This document shows positions 60,147-64,000 of a stretch of 64,000 bases of DNA, one piece after another. A program made the position numbers and the translations under genes. Numbering within the stretch: position 1 is the stretch's first letter; every line of letters begins with the position of its first letter. Below the pieces are notes generated by a model that was not told the origin of the DNA, searched no databases, and was given only the letters and a program-made list of their open reading frames with translations. The DNA comes from a virus: the IMG/VR virus record IMGVR_UViG_3300020442_003079, positions 1 through 64,000 of that record; one strand, 5' to 3'.

Positions 60147-62699
60147 ATGGCAATAACAAGAAAAGCACGAAAACGGATATTCAAATTAGCAGAAACTTCT
60201 GATCAAAAAACGAAGATATCTTCTGCGAGAAGTCGAGGTGATGTAGCTTCCGATAAAGGTGTAACTTATGACCAAACAGATTTGGCCTTTTATGTTACCG
60301 AAAGTGTACATAATGCTGCATCCGAATCTGTTGCAAAAGGTCGTTGGTTAGAAGATGATGGTTTTTCAGATTTCGTAGGTCCTATAGCATATCTGATTGA
60401 TGAGATGCAACAAGATTTAGATGCAATAGACACATATGTACAAGGTACATCCTTTTCAAGTGGTACGAGTGGAACAAGTGGTTCAAGTGGAACAAGTGGA
60501 ACATCTGGTTCAAGTGGAACAAGTGGAAGTAGTGGAACAAGTGGAACGAGTGGTTCGAGTGGTACAAGTGGGACAAGTGGTGCTGATGGTAGAAGAGGTG
60601 ATAATGGTTCGAGTGGAACAAGTGGTTCGAGTGGTACGAGTGGTAATAGTGGAAGTAGTGGAACAAGTGGAACAAGTGGTTCGAGTGGTACAAGTGGTAC
60701 GAGTGGAACATCTGGTACAAGTGGACAAGATGGTAACTTTGGTGGAGCAACATTTAGATATAGATTTAGTACTTCTACAACTGCAAGTGATCCTGGTTCT
60801 GGTATAATAAGACTAAATAATTCTACACAAAGTTCTGCAACTCGTATGTTTATCGATGATGCAGATAGTAATTCAGAAGACATACAAACATACCTAAGAA
60901 CAATAGATGACTCTTCATCAACCATAAAAGGACATTTTAGAATTTCAAATCTTACAGATTCATCACAATTTATTTTGATGACAATTACTCGTATTTCCGA
61001 AGAAAGTGGTTACTTTGTAGTTGATGGTGGAGTAGTTGCTAATTCTGATAATTCACCATTTAGTAATGGTGAGTTTGTTATAGTTACATTCGCAAGAACT
61101 GGTGATAAAGGTGATAGTGGTTCAAGTGGAACAAGTGGAGTAAGTGGAAGTTCAGGCACAAGTGGAACAAGTGGTTCAAGTGGAACATCTGGATCAAGTG
61201 GAACAAGTGGAGTAAGTGGAAGTAGTGGTACGAGTGGTAGAGCAGGTCCTCAAGGACCTCCAGGACCACAAGGCCCACAAGGACTTCAAGGTGACCAAGG
61301 ACCTCAAGGTGCTGCTGGTGTTAATGGTTCGAGTGGAACAAGTGGAACTTCAGGTACAAGTGGTTCAAGTGGAAGTAGTGGAACAAGTGGACGAACTGGA
61401 CCTCAAGGTGATAGAGGAGCTACAGGACTTCAAGGTCCACAAGGTGGTACAGGTGCACAAGGCCCAAGTGGTTCAAGTGGTACGAGTGGTACGAGTGGTT
61501 CTTCAGGTACAAGTGGTTCGAGTGGTACAAGTGGAGTAAGTGGAAGTTCAGGTACAAGTGGTAGTTCAGGTACAAGTGGTAGTGATGGTAGACAAGGTGA
61601 TAGAGGAGCTACAGGACTTCAAGGCCCTCAAGGTGCAACAGGCCCAAGTGGTTCGAGTGGAACAAGTGGTTCAAGTGGTACTTCGGGTACAAGTGGTTCG
61701 AGTGGAACAAGTGGTTCAAGTGGTTCAAGTGGTACGAGTGGAAGAACAGGACCACAAGGCCCACAAGGTGATAGAGGAGCTACAGGACTTCAAGGTGGAA
61801 CAGGTGCACAAGGCCCTGCTGGTGCTAATGGTTCGAGTGGAACAAGTGGAAGTAGTGGAACAAGTGGAGTTTCGGTACAAGGTCCTCCAGGCCCACCAGG
61901 CCCACAAGGTGGTAGAGGAGCTGATGGTTCAAGTGGAACGAGTGGAAGAAGTATTACAGGACCTCAAGGAGCTCAAGGACCTCAAGGTGCACAAGGTGAT
62001 GTAGGCCCACAAGGACCTCCAGGTGCAAATGGAAGTAGTGGAACGAGTGGAAGTAGTGGTACAAGTGGTACAAGTGGTACTGATGGTAGACACGGTTCTG
62101 ATGGTAGAGATGGTAATAGTGGTTCAAGTGGTACGAGTGGAGTCTCAATACAAGGACCTCCAGGACCTCCAGGTGCAAGTGGAAGTAGTGGAACAAGTGG
62201 AGTTTCCGTACAAGGCCCTCCAGGCCCTCCAGGACCTCCAGGCCCACAAGGTGGAAGTGGAAGTAGTGGAACAAGTGGAGTTTCGGTACAAGGCCCTCCA
62301 GGTGGAACAGGCCCACAAGGACCTCCAGGACCTACTGGTGCAAGTGGTTCGAGTGGAACAAGTGGAGTCTCAGTACAAGGACCTCCAGGCCCTCAAGGAC
62401 CTCCAGGACCTACTGGTGCAAGTGGAAGTAGTGGAACAAGTGGAAGAAGTATTACAGGACCTCCAGGACCTCCAGGACCTCAAGGTGCACAAGGTGGAAC
62501 AGGTGCACAAGGTGGAACAGGACCAACAGGACCTTCTGGACCAGACGGACCAGATGGACCTCCAGGACCACCAGGACCTCCAGGACCTCAAGGCCCAGCT
62601 GGTAGTGGTAGTTTGAGTACAAATCAAGCTTTTCTACAAGATAGTAGGACATCAAAAACTATGACAATACAGAATGGTATTATAACGAGAATTAGATAA
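60147..62699 (+). CDS. Collagen-like virion fibre protein
   Basis: An 850-residue protein. Residues 1-100 are a helical/beta attachment domain ([60 protein letters not shown]). After a GTS array and one NFGG module (60732-61115) the rest is G-x-y repeat with more and more GPP, GPQ, GAQ and GDR triplets, closer to animal-type collagen than the other fibres. The last 30 residues ([20 protein letters not shown]) have no repeat. Proline-rich triplets without hydroxylation are known in bacterial and phage collagens. It probably trimerises as a whisker or fibre on the tail. Confidence 0.85.
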   Translation: MAITRKARKRIFKLAETSDQKTKISSARSRGDVASDKGVTYDQTDLAFYVTESVHNAASESVAKGRWLEDDGFSDFVGPIAYLIDEMQQDLDAIDTYVQGTSFSSGTSGTSGSSGTSGTSGSSGTSGSSGTSGTSGSSGTSGTSGADGRRGDNGSSGTSGSSGTSGNSGSSGTSGTSGSSGTSGTSGTSGTSGQDGNFGGATFRYRFSTSTTASDPGSGIIRLNNSTQSSATRMFIDDADSNSEDIQTYLRTIDDSSSTIKGHFRISNLTDSSQFILMTITRISEESGYFVVDGGVVANSDNSPFSNGEFVIVTFARTGDKGDSGSSGTSGVSGSSGTSGTSGSSGTSGSSGTSGVSGSSGTSGRAGPQGPPGPQGPQGLQGDQGPQGAAGVNGSSGTSGTSGTSGSSGSSGTSGRTGPQGDRGATGLQGPQGGTGAQGPSGSSGTSGTSGSSGTSGSSGTSGVSGSSGTSGSSGTSGSDGRQGDRGATGLQGPQGATGPSGSSGTSGSSGTSGTSGSSGTSGSSGSSGTSGRTGPQGPQGDRGATGLQGGTGAQGPAGANGSSGTSGSSGTSGVSVQGPPGPPGPQGGRGADGSSGTSGRSITGPQGAQGPQGAQGDVGPQGPPGANGSSGTSGSSGTSGTSGTDGRHGSDGRDGNSGSSGTSGVSIQGPPGPPGASGSSGTSGVSVQGPPGPPGPPGPQGGSGSSGTSGVSVQGPPGGTGPQGPPGPTGASGSSGTSGVSVQGPPGPQGPPGPTGASGSSGTSGRSITGPPGPPGPQGAQGGTGAQGGTGPTGPSGPDGPDGPPGPPGPPGPQGPAGSGSLSTNQAFLQDSRTSKTMTIQNGIITRIR
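60732..61115 (+). repeat. NFGG globular module, copy 4 of 4
   Basis: From [13 protein letters not shown] to FARTGDKGD in the 850-residue protein, with [20 protein letters not shown]. The most diverged copy, which links the third fibre gene to the same domain pool. Confidence 0.85.
61116..62610 (+). repeat. Collagen-type G-x-y array with GPP/GPQ triplets
   Basis: About 500 residues of strict Gly-x-y. Recurrent blocks are [28 protein letters not shown] and [12 protein letters not shown], joined by GSSGTSG spacers. It ends with [18 protein letters not shown]. Confidence 0.9.
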
Positions 62700-62725
62700 A
62701 AATACTATTTACAGAAGTTTTAAAA

Positions 62726-62733
62726 CTATTTAT
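62726..62733 (+). promoter_or_regulatory. CTATTTAT, variant octamer before the 62757 gene
   Basis: One base off the ATATTTAT consensus, 23 nt before the start codon; ribosome site taggag follows. Confidence 0.35.
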
Positions 62734-62756
62734 ATAAGATAATTTAGGAGTTATAA

Positions 62757-63053
62757 ATGAGTGATATAAAATTCACGGAAGAAGAAGTAAGTAAACTAAA
62801 TCAATTAAAAACAGACTATGTAGAGTGTACAAATAGACTTGGTGAGATTGAAGTTCAGAAATTACTGAATGCTCAACGACAAGCTGCACTTAGTCAAGCC
62901 CATTCTGATATGATAAAGAAGTTTGAAGAAACTCAAAAAGAAGAAGTAGAATTGACTAATACGATAACCGAGAAATATGGACCAGGTACATTAGACCCAA
63001 ACACAGGTGTTTTTACACCGAGTGAAAGTGATACTCAAGGAGAGAGTAAATAA
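62757..63053 (+). CDS. Small coiled-coil tail-region protein
   Basis: A 98-residue acidic protein with ribosome site taggagtt. Residues 5-75 form a continuous predicted coiled coil (FTEEEVSKLNQLKTDYVECT, IEVQKLLNAQRQAALSQAHS), followed by EKYGPGTLDPNTGVFTPSES. I recall small proteins with the EEExxxxLxxLxxxYxxxxxxLGxxxxxxxxL and YGxGxLDPxxGxFxP pattern in marine phages with no assigned role. Its place between fibres and sheath suggests a tail assembly factor. Confidence 0.62.
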   Translation: MSDIKFTEEEVSKLNQLKTDYVECTNRLGEIEVQKLLNAQRQAALSQAHSDMIKKFEETQKEEVELTNTITEKYGPGTLDPNTGVFTPSESDTQGESK

Positions 63054-63089
63054 ATTTCGTACAGAAAGTGATTTTGGGAATTTTATTTG

Positions 63090-63097
63090 ATATTTAC
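63090..63097 (+). promoter_or_regulatory. ATATTTAC, variant octamer before the sheath gene
   Basis: One base off the ATATTTAT consensus, 45 nt before the sheath start codon, in the 90-nt gap. Ribosome site tgggaga follows. Confidence 0.35.
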
Positions 63098-63142
63098 TTA
63101 TATAAAAATTTAACAACAACTATAACCAATTGGGAGAATTAA

Positions 63143-64000
63143 ATGGCTGAACGAATAGTAAGTCCAGGCGTTTTTACTCGTGAAACCGACATATCATTCC
63201 TACCGCAAGGTATTGCGGAAATAGGAGCGGCTATTATCGGGCCAACAGTAAAAGGGCCGGCATTTGTTCCAACCCTTATTCGTAACTTCTCTGAGTTTGA
63301 AGAGATGTTTGGATCCACGGATAAGAGGTTTTATACTCCATATGCTGTAAGAGAATATCTACGAAGTGCAGGTACTGTAACCGTAGTTAGAGTTTTACAC
63401 ATAGGTGGGTATGAAGTTGATTACATCAATCTTGAATATAAGAATGATGGTGATACCAACTTCCAATCCTCGTTTAATGGTAAAGTTGCTGCAACCTTAG
63501 CACCATCTGCTAAAGCTAACTCAGGTATTTCCGACATAGGATTTACAGGAGTTGGTTTGAGTAGTGCAGCTTCAGCTTCGTCTGAATTTGTATTGACAGT
63601 ATCTGGTTCTAATGTCGCTGCTGAAACTTATACTTTATCATTCGACACATCAAGTGCAAATTATATTGAAAATGTTATCTCAAGAGACCCTTTGAATCAA
63701 GATTCATCGGTTTACTTGTTAGCAAATTTCAAAAATTTGCATGTGGTGCATAAGGATCAACTGGCTGCACAAACTGAAAGTGCATTACCAAGTCTTTCAT
63801 CATCATATATTGTAACTGGAAGTGGTACATTAGATTTCAAATCTGGTACACAATCTTATGATACTTATGGAAGTGCAAATACTTGGACTGGAAACTCTTC
63901 ATATTCAAATGCAAGAACACCTTATATTTTATCACAAAGAATAGGTGGAACTGCTAAGAATCTATTTAGGGTGTACACAAGAAATCACGGTGCTGAAATG
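63143..64000 (+). CDS. 18: Tail sheath protein, gp18-like (partial, runs off the right edge)
   Basis: ATG at 63143 after ribosome site tgggaga; the frame is open for 286 codons to the window end. The start AERIVSPGVFTRETDISFLP with IAEIGAAIIGPTVKGPAFVP and TLIRNFSEFEEMFGSTDKRF is the conserved N-terminal region of T4-type contractile sheath proteins (SPGVF.RE.D.S, IGPT.KGPAF.PT.I.....F...FG), and YTPYAVREYLRSAGTVTVVR continues it. The sheath contracts around the tube to drive DNA delivery. It is placed after the fibre cluster, not between gp15 and gp19 as in T4 and cyanophages. Confidence 0.93.
   Translation, partial: MAERIVSPGVFTRETDISFLPQGIAEIGAAIIGPTVKGPAFVPTLIRNFSEFEEMFGSTDKRFYTPYAVREYLRSAGTVTVVRVLHIGGYEVDYINLEYKNDGDTNFQSSFNGKVAATLAPSAKANSGISDIGFTGVGLSSAASASSEFVLTVSGSNVAAETYTLSFDTSSANYIENVISRDPLNQDSSVYLLANFKNLHVVHKDQLAAQTESALPSLSSSYIVTGSGTLDFKSGTQSYDTYGSANTWTGNSSYSNARTPYILSQRIGGTAKNLFRVYTRNHGAEM

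Noticed and set aside
60147-62699. The collagen-like gene as evidence of eukaryotic DNA
   Set aside because: Gly-x-y repeat proteins are frequent in phage fibres, the gene has no introns, and the flanking genes are phage tail genes.
1-64000. tRNA genes, insertion sequences, integrase or CRISPR
   Set aside because: I saw no cloverleaf, transposase, integrase motif or repeat-spacer array by eye; a tRNA scan was not possible, so absence is not proven.

Overview
The window is a 64-kb piece of a low-GC, tightly packed genome of a T4-superfamily contractile-tailed phage (myovirus), almost certainly marine. Evidence: an ordered set of T4-type morphogenesis genes (large terminase gp17, portal gp20, prohead protease gp21, acidic scaffold gp22, major capsid gp23, neck gp13/gp14-like, gp15-like tail terminator, tail sheath gp18 running off the right edge), recombination/replication genes (primase, gp47/gp46), and many small modules that I recall from marine T4-like phages and some giant viruses (YPSAYANGW..GGGW, GYAKCVPA, DHEGSMAKSQL..PAWVQSKLTKAEDYL). 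Clear AGGAG-type ribosome sites argue against a Bacteroidetes host. The exported proteins carry ordinary Sec signals, one of them a lipobox, so the host is a Gram-negative bacterium that I cannot name.

Layout. 1-4629: virion/baseplate-type structural proteins in paralogous pairs. 4688-7738: an accessory envelope island (putative outer-membrane barrel, a 23-residue nine-cysteine peptide missed by ordinary gene length limits, a lipoprotein, a membrane-anchored coiled-coil protein, an exported thioredoxin-fold protein without its CxxC). 7738-10147: small basic modules, a cupin-like protein, two small membrane proteins and a zincin. 10148-10332: a gene-free palindrome- and repeat-rich segment bounded by a 14-bp inverted repeat. 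10333-14747: PD-(D/E)XK nuclease, primase and a single-chain fusion of gp47 (Mre11/SbcD) with gp46 (Rad50/SbcC). 14748-14939: the only minus-strand gene, a ribbon-helix-helix regulator. 15007-20523: a giant fibre protein carrying a Hint (intein/BIL-like) domain. 20538-29738: endolysin (GH108), virion-type module proteins, a 1100-residue nucleotidyltransferase plus ligase fusion, small membrane/coiled-coil proteins. 29738-42401: DNA packaging and head genes, including phage-encoded ribosomal protein S21 next to the scaffold gene, ending in the one strong intrinsic terminator. 42538-46118: neck and tail-completion genes. 46118-62699: a fibre cluster of four proteins, three of them giant and built from GTS/GSS and GPP/GPQ collagen-like repeats with recurring globular modules. 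62757-64000: a small protein and the sheath.

Together this is the late half of a lytic phage genome: packaging, head, neck, tail and fibres, with lysis genes and a host-facing envelope island. Most transcription units are preceded by the same octamer ATATTTAT in the same orientation, a candidate late-promoter element; two genes start 5 nt after it with no ribosome site, suggesting leaderless mRNAs. Several small proteins near the gp21 protease gene begin with a basic-hydrophobic peptide ending in LxE, like T4 capsid-targeting sequences. All family assignments are from reading motifs; no database search was run.
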